The position numbers were made by a program, and so were the translations under genes. From Pseudomonas congelans (GTDB taxonomy: Bacteria; Pseudomonadota; Gammaproteobacteria; Pseudomonadales; Pseudomonadaceae): a stretch of 64,000 bases of DNA. How positions within the stretch are numbered: position 1 is the first letter of the stretch; each line of letters starts with the position of its first letter. Shown here one piece after another: positions 57,316 through 64,000 of the stretch. The notes beneath the pieces are model-generated. The model had not been told where the DNA came from. It ran no database searches and worked only from the letters and a program-made list of their open reading frames with translations. Location: contig NZ_FNJH01000001.1 in the NCBI RefSeq assembly GCF_900103225.1, forward strand, positions 492,895 through 556,894, given 5' to 3'.

Positions 57316-57485
57316 GGGAATGTGCGTTTCGCTACGGCCGTGGCGCTGCCGGATTGCAGATTATTCCCAGAGGGAAAACGAGTTTCCCATATAAACAGCT
57401 GAATTACCCCTCCTGAGTCGCCTCGTTTAACTGGCATACCAAACTGGCAAGCGGCTTGCATTCCTAAAGGGAAAGTAACTTTCCT
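57316..57485. promoter_or_regulatory. Three 17-bp imperfect palindromes between regulator gene and glnT
   Basis: Copies at 57316-57332 (GGGAATGTGCGTTTCGC), 57372-57388 (GGGAAAACGAGTTTCCC) and 57469-57485 (GGGAAAGTAACTTTCCT) share GGGAAw-N5-kTTTCsC. The second is a perfect palindrome in its arms. The third sits at the predicted transcription start of glnT, as expected for a repressor site; the first lies close to the regulator start, allowing autoregulation. Confidence 0.55.
57445..57460 (+). promoter_or_regulatory. Sigma-54 promoter of glnT
   Basis: TGGCAAGCGGCTTGCA fits the sigma-54 consensus TGGCAC-R-N4-TTGCW at 15 of 16 positions, with GG and GC separated by exactly ten bases. Transcription should start near 57470, about 92 bases before the glnT ATG. 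It implies RpoN and an activator such as NtrC, matching a nitrogen-assimilation role. Confidence 0.75.
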
Positions 57486-57562
57486 GTTCGGAATATATCC
57501 CGAAAGGCAGTGAATAGCGGTCCTTCCCTGAAACGTTTTGCTTTTGCCAGGAGACACGTCCC

Positions 57563-58897
57563 ATGTTGCCACCCGAAACACAACGTCTGATCGAACAGCA
57601 CGGCATCAAGTACGTACTGGCCCAGTTCGTCGACATTCATGGTTCGGCCAAGACCAAATCGGTTCCTGTGACAGGTCTTGAAATGGTTGCAGAGGACGGT
57701 GCCGGCTTTGCCGGTTTCGCAATCTGCGGCATGGGCATGGAGCCTCACGGGCCGGACTTCATGGCCAGGGGCGATCTGTCATCGCTGACACCGGTGCCGT
57801 GGCAGCCGGGCTATGGTCGGGTGGTGTGCATCGGGCATGTGGATGGCAAACCCTGGCCTTATGACAGCCGTTATGTGCTGCAGCAGCAGGTCGAACGCCT
57901 CAGCCAGCGCGGCTGGACCCTCAATACCGGCCTGGAGCCCGAGTTCAGCCTGTTCAAGCGTGATGTCACCGGTAGCCTGCAGATGGTCGATGCCAGCGAT
58001 AACCTCGACAAGCCGTGCTACGACTACAAGGGGCTGTCGCGTTCTCGCGAGTTTCTCGAGCGCCTGACCGAGGCATTGCAGCCGGTGGGTTTCGACATCT
58101 ATCAGATCGATCATGAAGACGCCAACGGCCAGTTCGAGATCAATTACACCTACAGCGAGGCCATGGAATCGGCCGACCGTTTTACCTTCTTTCGCATGGC
58201 CGCCGGTGAGATCGCCAATGACATGGGCATGATCTGCTCGTTCATGCCCAAGCCCGACCCCAAGCGTGCCGGCAATGGCATGCACTTTCACTTGTCGATC
58301 GCCAGTGCCAGCAACAAGAACCTGTTCCACGATGCCAGCGATCCCTCCGGCATGGGGTTGTCGAAGCTGGCCTATCACTTTGCCGCGGGCCTGCTGGCTC
58401 ACGGCCCTGCGCTGTGTGCCTTTGCCGCACCCACGGTCAACTCCTACAAACGCCTGGTGGTCGGCAATTCACTGTCGGGCGCCACCTGGGCTCCGGCCTT
58501 CATTGCCTTTGGTGCCAACAACCGCTCGGCGATGGTGCGCGTGCCCTACGGCCGCCTGGAGTTTCGTCTGCCCGACGCTGGTTGCAATCCGTATCTGGTC
58601 AGCGCCGCGATCATTGCTGCAGGGCTGGACGGCATCGACCGGCAACTGGAGATCGATCACGTCTGCAACGAGAACCTCTACAAATTGAGTCTGGAAGAGA
58701 TTGCCGCACGGGGCATCAAGACCCTGCCGCAGTCGCTCAACGAAGCCTGCGATGCGTTGCAGGCCGACCCGCTGTTTGCCGAAGTGCTGGGCAGCGAAAT
58801 TGTCGACGAATTCATCCGCCTCAAGCGCATGGAGTGGGTGGAATACAGCCGCCACGTGAGCGACTGGGAAGTGAAACGCTATATCGAGTTTTTCTAG
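57563..58897 (+). CDS. glnT: Glutamine synthetase-like ligase GlnT / gamma-glutamylmethylamide synthetase
   Basis: 444 residues, shorter than GlnA (about 468) and equal to the length I recall for GMA synthetase GmaS of methylotrophs. Catalytic blocks: [45 protein letters not shown] (latch/ATP region), [13 protein letters not shown]. It should couple glutamate to ammonia or methylamine with ATP. The gene leads an operon with glxBCD, homologues of N-methylglutamate synthase, so methylamine is the attractive substrate. AGGAGA is seven bases before the ATG. Confidence 0.88.
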   Translation: MLPPETQRLIEQHGIKYVLAQFVDIHGSAKTKSVPVTGLEMVAEDGAGFAGFAICGMGMEPHGPDFMARGDLSSLTPVPWQPGYGRVVCIGHVDGKPWPYDSRYVLQQQVERLSQRGWTLNTGLEPEFSLFKRDVTGSLQMVDASDNLDKPCYDYKGLSRSREFLERLTEALQPVGFDIYQIDHEDANGQFEINYTYSEAMESADRFTFFRMAAGEIANDMGMICSFMPKPDPKRAGNGMHFHLSIASASNKNLFHDASDPSGMGLSKLAYHFAAGLLAHGPALCAFAAPTVNSYKRLVVGNSLSGATWAPAFIAFGANNRSAMVRVPYGRLEFRLPDAGCNPYLVSAAIIAAGLDGIDRQLEIDHVCNENLYKLSLEEIAARGIKTLPQSLNEACDALQADPLFAEVLGSEIVDEFIRLKRMEWVEYSRHVSDWEVKRYIEFF

Positions 58898-58907
58898 CTG
58901 CACGTTT

Positions 58908-58990
58908 CAGGCTTCCAGCTGCAAGAAGAAGCTGGATTGCGGCGTATTTGATTTTTCTGTCTATGCGGTTGGCTTGCAGCTTGAAGCCTG
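58908..58990. repeat. Long inverted repeat between glnT and glxB
   Basis: An 18-base arm at 58908-58925 pairs with 58973-58990 (17 of 18) around a 47-base loop with an AT-rich centre. The whole 117-base gap between the genes is made of it. The words (CTTGCAGCTTGAAG) recall a common Pseudomonas intergenic repeat. As RNA it could partially terminate or stabilise the upstream message. Confidence 0.65.
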
Positions 58991-59014
58991 CCGCTCCCGA
59001 ACAAGGTGAGGCTT

Positions 59015-59935
59015 ATGTGCGGAATCGTTGGTTTGTATCTGAAAAACCCGGCGCTGGAGTCGCAACTCGGCAAGTTGTTCGAGCCGATGCTCGAAGCCAT
59101 GACCGACCGCGGACCGGACAGTGCAGGGTTCGCCATCTATGGGGATGAAGTGGCGCAGGGCTGGGTCAAGCTGACCTTGCAGGCCACCACCGAACAGTAT
59201 GATTTCACAGCGCTGATTACGGCGCTGCAAGGCAGGTTGAACGCGCCGCTGGACTGGTTTCAGAACGCCAGTGCCGTGGTGTTGAAAATTCAGGCAGAAG
59301 AAGCTCCGGTGCGCGCTGTGCTGGCGGAATTGGCACCCACCGTGCGCATCATGAGTGCCGGTCAGAGTATCGAGATCCTCAAGGGCATGGGCCTGCCGCG
59401 GGAGATTTCCGAACGCTTTGGCCTGGCGTCGATGCAGGGCAGTCACATCATCGGCCACACCCGCATGGCCACCGAAAGCGCCGTGACCATGGAAGGCAGT
59501 CACCCATTCTCGACGGGCTCCGACCTGTGCCTGGTGCACAACGGCTCGCTGTCCAACCACTTTCGCCTGCGCCAGAACCTGCGCCGCGAGGGCATTCACT
59601 TCGAGACCGACAACGACACTGAAGTGGCCGCGGGTTATCTGGCCTGGCGTCTGCAGCAGGGCGACAGCCTGAAACAGGCGCTCGACAAGTCGCTTGAAGA
59701 CCTCGACGGCTTCTTTACCTTCGCCATCGGCACACGCAATGGTTTTGCGGTGATTCGCGACCCGATCGCCTGCAAACCGGCGATCCTTGCCGAAACCGAT
59801 GACTACGTCGCCATGGCCTCGGAATACCAGGCGCTGTCCAGCCTGCCGGGGATCGAAAACGCCAGGGTCTGGGAACCGGTCCCGGCCACCATGTACATCT
59901 GGGAACGCGAGCCAGCCGAGGGAGCACGCCCATGA
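59015..59935 (+). CDS. glxB: Class II glutamine amidotransferase GlxB / N-methylglutamate synthase subunit A-like
   Basis: 306 residues from the ATG at 59015, placing Cys2 at the N terminus (MCGIVGLYLK), the nucleophile of N-terminal-cysteine amidotransferases after Met removal. Further parts: DRGPDSAGFAIYG, GHTRMATESAVT, LVHNGSLSNH, NDTEVAAGYL. It corresponds to the GATase domain of glutamate synthase alone and would release ammonia or methylamine from a gamma-glutamyl amide for transfer to GlxD. It overlaps glxC by four bases. Confidence 0.88.
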   Translation: MCGIVGLYLKNPALESQLGKLFEPMLEAMTDRGPDSAGFAIYGDEVAQGWVKLTLQATTEQYDFTALITALQGRLNAPLDWFQNASAVVLKIQAEEAPVRAVLAELAPTVRIMSAGQSIEILKGMGLPREISERFGLASMQGSHIIGHTRMATESAVTMEGSHPFSTGSDLCLVHNGSLSNHFRLRQNLRREGIHFETDNDTEVAAGYLAWRLQQGDSLKQALDKSLEDLDGFFTFAIGTRNGFAVIRDPIACKPAILAETDDYVAMASEYQALSSLPGIENARVWEPVPATMYIWEREPAEGARP

Positions 59936-60615
59936 AAACCGTCGATCTTTCCAGCGCCACCGTGCGTGATCTCAATCAGGCCCTGCACGATCAGGCCAAG
60001 CAATTGCAGGACCGCGAATGGCTGGTCACGCATCCCGATGGCGCACATAACCTGGCGGTCGGCGTCAACGAAGCCATCTCCGTCGATATCCAGGGCCACG
60101 CGGGTTACTACTGCGCGGGGATGAACCAGAAAGCGTCGATCACCGTGCACGGCAACGTCGGTGTCGGCTGCGCGGAAAACATGATGTCCGGCGCTGTGCG
60201 GGTCAAGGGCAGCGCCTCGCAGGCGGCCGGCGCGACAGCACATGGCGGCCTGCTGGTGATTGAAGGCGATGCCGGGGCGCGTTGCGGAATTTCCATGAAA
60301 GGCATCGACATCGTGGTCGGCGGCAGCATCGGCCACATGAGCTGCTTCATGGGCCAGGCCGGGCGGCTGGTGGTCTGTGGCGACGCCGGCGATGCGCTGG
60401 GCGACTCGCTGTATGAGACGCGGATCTACGTCAAAGGCAAGGTCGAGTCACTGGGCTCTGACTGCATCGCCAAGGAGATGCGTGAAGAGCATCTGCAGGA
60501 GTTGCAGGAGTTGCTCAATCGCGCGGGCTTCAACGAGAAGGCAGCGGATTTCAAACGCTACGGCTCGGCCCGTCAGCTGTACAACTTCAAAGTCGATAAC
60601 GCCTCCGCGTACTGA
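59932..60615 (+). CDS. glxC: Glutamate synthase GXGXG-domain protein GlxC / MgsB-like
   Basis: 227 residues of repeated G-containing beta-helix turns (HAGYYCAGMNQKASITVHGNVGVGCAENM, SGAVRVKGSASQAAG), the structural C-terminal domain of glutamate synthase as a separate protein. It should bridge the amidotransferase and FMN subunits. Its start overlaps glxB as ATGA and its end lies 15 bases before glxD. Confidence 0.88.
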   Translation: MKTVDLSSATVRDLNQALHDQAKQLQDREWLVTHPDGAHNLAVGVNEAISVDIQGHAGYYCAGMNQKASITVHGNVGVGCAENMMSGAVRVKGSASQAAGATAHGGLLVIEGDAGARCGISMKGIDIVVGGSIGHMSCFMGQAGRLVVCGDAGDALGDSLYETRIYVKGKVESLGSDCIAKEMREEHLQELQELLNRAGFNEKAADFKRYGSARQLYNFKVDNASAY

Positions 60616-60630
60616 TCCAGGAGCATTACC

Positions 60631-61971
60631 ATGAGCGACCCTATTAGCCACAAACCTGCTCCAGTCCTGCGCGAGTCGGCCACTTTCGATCGCCTGACCA
60701 TTCAGGAAATCCAGCGTGCTGCGGAAACCGGCATCTACGACATCCGCGGTGGCGGCACCAAGCGCAAGCTGCCGCACTTCGACGACCTGCTGCTGCTCGG
60801 TGCCAGCGTGTCGCGCTACCCGCTGGAAGGCTACCGCGAGAAGTGCGGCACCGACGTGGTGCTCGGCAATCGTTTTGCCAAGAAGCCGTTGTATCTGAAA
60901 ATCCCGATAACCATTGCCGGCATGAGCTTCGGCGCGTTGTCGGCCAACGCCAAGGAAGCACTGGGCCGTGGCGCGACCATCGCGGGGACCAGCACCACCA
61001 CCGGCGACGGCGGCATGACCCCGGAAGAGCGTGGCCAGTCGCAGCATCTGGTCTATCAGTACCTGCCATCGCGCTATGGCATGAACCCGGACGACCTGCG
61101 CAAGGCCGATGCCATCGAAATCGTGCTGGGGCAGGGCGCCAAGCCTGGCGGCGGCGGCATGTTGCTGGGCATGAAAGTGACCGAACGTGTCGCCGGCATG
61201 CGTACCTTGCCGGTCGGCGTCGATCAGCGTTCTGCATGCCGTCACCCGGACTGGACCGGTCCTGACGATCTGGCGATCAAGATTGCCGAGATTCGCGAGA
61301 TCACCGACTGGGAAAAACCGATCTACGTGAAAATCGGTGCCAGCCGTCCTTACTACGACGTGAAACTGGCCGTGAAAGCCGGCGCGGACGTGATCGTGCT
61401 CGACGGCATGCAGGGCGGTACGGCGGCGACTCAGGAAGTGTTCATCGAACACGTCGGCATCCCGATTCTGCCTGCCATCCCGCAGGCCGTGCAGGCGCTG
61501 CAGGAAATGGGCATGCACCGCAAGGTGCAGTTGATCGTCTCCGGCGGCATCCGCAACGGCGCCGACGTAGCCAAGGCCATGGCACTGGGCGCCGATGCGG
61601 TAGCGATCGGCACGGCGGCATTGATAGCGCTGGGCGACAACCATCCGCGCCTCGACGAAGAACTGAGAAAGATCGGTTCGGCAGCGGGTTACTACGACGA
61701 CTGGCAGAACGGCCGCGACCCGGCGGGCATCACCACCCAGGACCCGGAACTGTCCAAACGTCTCGACCCGGTCGAAGGTGGTCGGCGGCTGGCCAACTAC
61801 CTGCGCGTACTCGTCCTCGAAGCCCAGACCATGGCCCGCGCATGCGGCAAATCACACCTGCACAACCTCGACCCGGAAGATCTGGTGGCACTGACCGTCG
61901 AATCAGCAGCCATGGCCCGCGTGCCCCTGGCCGGGACATCGTGGATTCCGGGTTCAGGGTCGGGTTACTGA
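60631..61971 (+). CDS. glxD: FMN-binding glutamate synthase-like subunit GlxD / MgsC-like
   Basis: 446 residues of the glutamate synthase central and FMN domains: MSFGALSANAKEALGRGA, TTTGDGGMTPEERG, KPGGGGMLLG, IYVKIGASRPYYDVKLAVKAGADVIVLDG, GGTAATQEVFIEHVG, LIVSGGIRNGADVAKAMALGADAVAIG. In GltS a C-x5-C-x4-C group for the 3Fe-4S cluster follows; here that stretch reads GDNHPRLDEELRKIG and then PAGITTQDPEL, with no cysteines. Electron delivery must therefore differ, or this is normal for the free-standing subunit. The stop codon is part of a tandem repeat that begins the intergenic region. Confidence 0.88.
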   Translation: MSDPISHKPAPVLRESATFDRLTIQEIQRAAETGIYDIRGGGTKRKLPHFDDLLLLGASVSRYPLEGYREKCGTDVVLGNRFAKKPLYLKIPITIAGMSFGALSANAKEALGRGATIAGTSTTTGDGGMTPEERGQSQHLVYQYLPSRYGMNPDDLRKADAIEIVLGQGAKPGGGGMLLGMKVTERVAGMRTLPVGVDQRSACRHPDWTGPDDLAIKIAEIREITDWEKPIYVKIGASRPYYDVKLAVKAGADVIVLDGMQGGTAATQEVFIEHVGIPILPAIPQAVQALQEMGMHRKVQLIVSGGIRNGADVAKAMALGADAVAIGTAALIALGDNHPRLDEELRKIGSAAGYYDDWQNGRDPAGITTQDPELSKRLDPVEGGRRLANYLRVLVLEAQTMARACGKSHLHNLDPEDLVALTVESAAMARVPLAGTSWIPGSGSGY

Positions 61972-62035
61972 CGCCATAACGTGCTTTCGAACGCGATGTA
62001 CTGACTGACGCCATAACGTGCTTTTCGATCACGAT
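61967..62035. repeat. Two tandem units (about 37 bases) at the glxD stop codon
   Basis: ACTGACGCCATAACGTGCTTT occurs at 61967 and again at 62004, followed by similar cga-c-cgatg sequence. The first copy contains the glxD stop (TGA). Confidence 0.6.
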
Positions 62036-62244
62036 GGCACAGACGACGCAAATTGCGACGTAAGTGACGGCTGAGTCCTGGCGCTGATCCGGGGGTAGCC
62101 TGGCAGGACGCCAGGCTAGCCGCACCGGGCCATGGATGGCCCGTTGCGGCGACCCCCGGATCAGTGACAGGGCGAAGGAACCCGACGAAGTCGGGCCGGA
62201 AACGGAGCTGCGGGCTTTGCCTACTTTGGCCCCATCAAAGTAGG
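62033..62244. repeat. Folded intergenic repeat, copy 1: three-way junction plus two hairpins
   Basis: Within 212 bases: an outer stem of 12 perfect pairs (62085-62096 with 62152-62163) encloses hairpin A (62097-62104 with 62110-62117, loop AGGAC) and hairpin B (62119-62124 with 62145-62150 and 62126-62133 with 62136-62143, one mismatch). Further hairpins are CCCGAC/GTCGGG (62181-62195) and CCTACTTTG/CAAAGTAGG (62220-62244). A direct copy begins after amt at 63885. Open frames across it are short and repetitive, so I read it as a repeat, not a gene. The remainder of this 547-base gap (62245-62518) holds another small hairpin repeat and the amt promoter. Confidence 0.75.
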
Positions 62245-62304
62245 TCGCCGAGGGGCGAAAAGGTGACCTGAGTCGAACCCCAATCCACCTGAAAAAGAAA
62301 AACC

Positions 62305-62376
62305 GCTGTGTGACGCGGAACGTCACGAAAGGCATTACCACGCGGAGCGTAGGAACGAGCGTCGCAATGTGATTTT
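62305..62376. repeat. REP-like hairpin repeat upstream of amt
   Basis: GTGACG (62310-62315) pairs with CGTCAC (62321-62326), followed by a cattaccacgcggagcgtagg block like those at 511-734 and 44480-44572. Confidence 0.6.
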
Positions 62377-62518
62377 TGATCACGTTGGCCCCCGCGAGAA
62401 TTGAGTGCATCCCCACGGAGTGCACGACGATGAACCTCAAGAGGCCGAAGAGTCTCGCCTGTCCCAATGACCCTCTTTGCTGCCAGACACTTTCCATTCA
62501 TTTGCGGGAGCTTTGAAC

Positions 62519-63844
62519 ATGGTCAATCGTCTACACGGCAAATCCCTTACAGCTTTACTCGCGCTCGGCGCCTTTGCTCCGATTGTGCAGGCAGCTGACG
62601 CCCCCGTTCTGAACACCGGCAGCACCGCCTGGATGGTCACCGCAGCCGTACTGGTGCTGTTCATGTGCCTTCCGGGGCTGGCACTGTTTTACGGCGGTCT
62701 GGTACGGGCCAAGAACATGCTGTCGTTGTTCACCCAGTGTTTCGGTATTGCCGGGGTCGTGGGCGTGTTGTGGGTCATCTACGGCTACAGCATGGTGGTG
62801 GACACCAGCAACATGGTCGAAGGGCAGGTGAGTTTCAACAGCTTCGTTGGCGGCCTGAGTCGTGCGTTTCTGGCCGGCATGACGCCGGACAGTCTGGTTG
62901 GCGACATTCCGGAGGGTGTGTTCGTGACCTTCCAGATGACCTTCGCCATCATCACGCCGGCACTGATCGCCGGGGCCTTCGCCGAGCGCATGAAATTCTC
63001 TGCGGCGCTGCTGTTCATGGCGCTGTGGTTCACCCTGGTGTATGCGCCGGTTGCCCATATGGTCTGGGGCGGGGCGGGTGCGTTGATGCACAACTGGGGC
63101 GTGCTGGATTTCGCCGGCGGCACCGCAGTGCACATCAATGCCGGTGTCGCGGCACTGGCGGCATGCCTGGTATTGGGCAAGCGCAAGGGTTATCAGAACA
63201 CCCCGATGCCGGCGCACAACCTGAGCCTGACCATGGCTGGCGCGGCGATGCTCTGGGTCGGCTGGTTCGGTTTCAATATCGGTTCCGGTGGCGGGCTGAA
63301 CGGCACGTCCGGCATCGTCATGCTCAACACGCAAGTGGGGGCGTGCGCCGGGATACTCGGCTGGATGTTCACCGAGTGGTTCAAGGTCGGCAAGCCCAGC
63401 GCCCTGGGTCTGGCAAGCGGTGCATTGGCGGGTCTGGTCGGCATCACCCCGGCGTGTGCCTACGTCGGAGTCGGCGGGGCACTGGCGATTGGCGTGCTGT
63501 GCGGGGTGTTCTGCTACCTGAGCGTGACCGTGCTGAAGACACGCCTGGGCTATGACGACAGCCTCGATGTCTTCGGCCTGCATGGCATCGGCGGGATGAT
63601 CGGTGCAGTGCTGACCGGCGTGTTGTGCGTCCCCTCACTGGGCGGCCTGGTACCTGATGTCAGCATGGCGGCCCAAGTGATTGCCCAGATCAAAGGCGTG
63701 CTGTTCACCACCGTATACTGCTTCGCGGTCAGCTGGATCATCCTCAAGGCCGTCCAGGCACTGATCGGCCTGCGCGCGCATGAATCAGTGGAAGAAATGG
63801 GCCTGGACCTGGCCGAGCATAACGAGCGGGCTTACAACCATTGA
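62519..63844 (+). CDS. amt: Ammonium (methylammonium) transporter
   Basis: 441 residues from the ATG at 62519, with GGGAG nine bases upstream. A signal peptide (to about VQAAD) is followed by 11 helices of the Amt/Mep/Rh fold. Functional residues present: GVLDFAGGTAVHINAG (the periplasmic aspartate and first pore histidine) and DVFGLHGIGGMIGA (second pore histidine). Amt proteins also carry methylammonium. No glnK (PII) gene is adjacent. Location behind glnT-glxBCD supports import of methylamine or recovery of leaked ammonium. It is flanked on both sides by the same folded repeat. Confidence 0.93.
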   Translation: MVNRLHGKSLTALLALGAFAPIVQAADAPVLNTGSTAWMVTAAVLVLFMCLPGLALFYGGLVRAKNMLSLFTQCFGIAGVVGVLWVIYGYSMVVDTSNMVEGQVSFNSFVGGLSRAFLAGMTPDSLVGDIPEGVFVTFQMTFAIITPALIAGAFAERMKFSAALLFMALWFTLVYAPVAHMVWGGAGALMHNWGVLDFAGGTAVHINAGVAALAACLVLGKRKGYQNTPMPAHNLSLTMAGAAMLWVGWFGFNIGSGGGLNGTSGIVMLNTQVGACAGILGWMFTEWFKVGKPSALGLASGALAGLVGITPACAYVGVGGALAIGVLCGVFCYLSVTVLKTRLGYDDSLDVFGLHGIGGMIGAVLTGVLCVPSLGGLVPDVSMAAQVIAQIKGVLFTTVYCFAVSWIILKAVQALIGLRAHESVEEMGLDLAEHNERAYNH

Positions 63845-63884
63845 GAGGGCTGTCGTGCCCATAATAAAAGCGCCTTTTAATCGC

Positions 63885-64000
63885 GATGGCACAGACGACG
63901 CAGAGTGCGACGTAAGTGACGGCTGAGTCCTGGCGCTGATCCGGGGGTAGCCTGGCAGGACGCCAGGCTAGCCGCACCGGGCCATGGATGGCCCGTTGCG
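63885..64000. repeat. Folded intergenic repeat, copy 2 (cut by window end)
   Basis: Identical to 62033-62148 except for two bases near the start (cagagtg against caaattg), same orientation, about 1.85 kb apart. Left outer arm at 63937-63948, hairpin A at 63949-63969, hairpin B to the window edge. The downstream arm must lie beyond base 64000. Confidence 0.8.

Noticed and set aside
61730..62497. Open frame of 255 codons on the minus strand across the glxD end and the folded repeat
   Set aside because: It runs from the repeat into the antisense of glxD. The part in the repeat consists of inverted-repeat sequence and recurs at 63744-63977, so it is repeat-derived and not a supported gene.
1..64000. 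Prophage, integron, insertion sequence or CRISPR array
   Set aside because: No transposase, integrase, cas gene or regular spaced repeat array was found on either strand; the repeats seen are short palindromic elements or the two-copy folded element.

Overview
The window is a chromosomal segment of a fluorescent Pseudomonas, most probably of the Pseudomonas syringae group. This rests on gene families, codon and base use, four chemoreceptor genes, a full C-P lyase operon, Pseudomonas-type repeats (short hairpins of the CCCACGC...GCGTGGG kind) and a type VI secretion cargo unit. No rRNA, tRNA, CRISPR array, prophage or transposase was seen. The species assignment is inference from content.

Layout. 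1-0.5 kb: end of a LysR regulator, then a hairpin repeat patch. 0.7-2.7 kb: chemoreceptor. 2.9-9.7 kb (minus): a one-carbon operon, purU-folD-soxB-soxD-soxA-soxG. 9.9-14.3 kb (minus): DUF4198 protein, TonB-dependent receptor with a Fur-like box, Nramp-like transporter. 14.5-17.2 kb: a nitrilase-family gene broken by an in-frame amber codon, an MFS transporter and two small conserved genes. 17.5-18.9 kb: an AT-rich T6SS cassette (hcp, a DUF2778/Tlde1-type L,D-transpeptidase-fold toxin, a two-helix membrane protein). 19-29.8 kb: SMP-30-like protein, DUF1206 protein, DNA/RNA endonuclease, two chemoreceptors (one with its sensor at the C terminus), DUF6482 and RidA proteins, topB behind a LexA-type box, an HDOD protein. 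30.1-32 kb: fourth chemoreceptor. 32.2-42.8 kb: phnCDEFGHIJKLMNP. 42.8-52.6 kb (minus): oligopeptide ABC transporter with two M20 peptidases and an amidase, behind a divergent LysR gene. 53.9-56.6 kb: folE2, a gamma carbonic anhydrase and a DUF1624 membrane protein behind a Zur-like box (zinc sparing). 56.7-63.8 kb: XRE-cupin regulator divergent from glnT-glxB-glxC-glxD, then amt, with a strongly folded repeat on both sides of amt.

How the parts may work together. The most interesting link is between the two ends. glnT-glxBCD look like gamma-glutamylmethylamide synthetase plus N-methylglutamate synthase. The divergent sox genes, whose delta subunit has lost part of the zinc-binding signature, could be N-methylglutamate dehydrogenase rather than sarcosine oxidase. 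FolD and PurU would carry the released one-carbon unit to formate, and Amt could import methylammonium. Together this would let the cell use methylamine as a nitrogen source. The glnT promoter carries a near-consensus sigma-54 element and three 17-bp palindromes, which fits nitrogen control plus a local repressor. The phn operon (phosphonate phosphorus), the Fur and Zur sites (metals) and the peptide transporter make the window a general nutrient-scavenging region.
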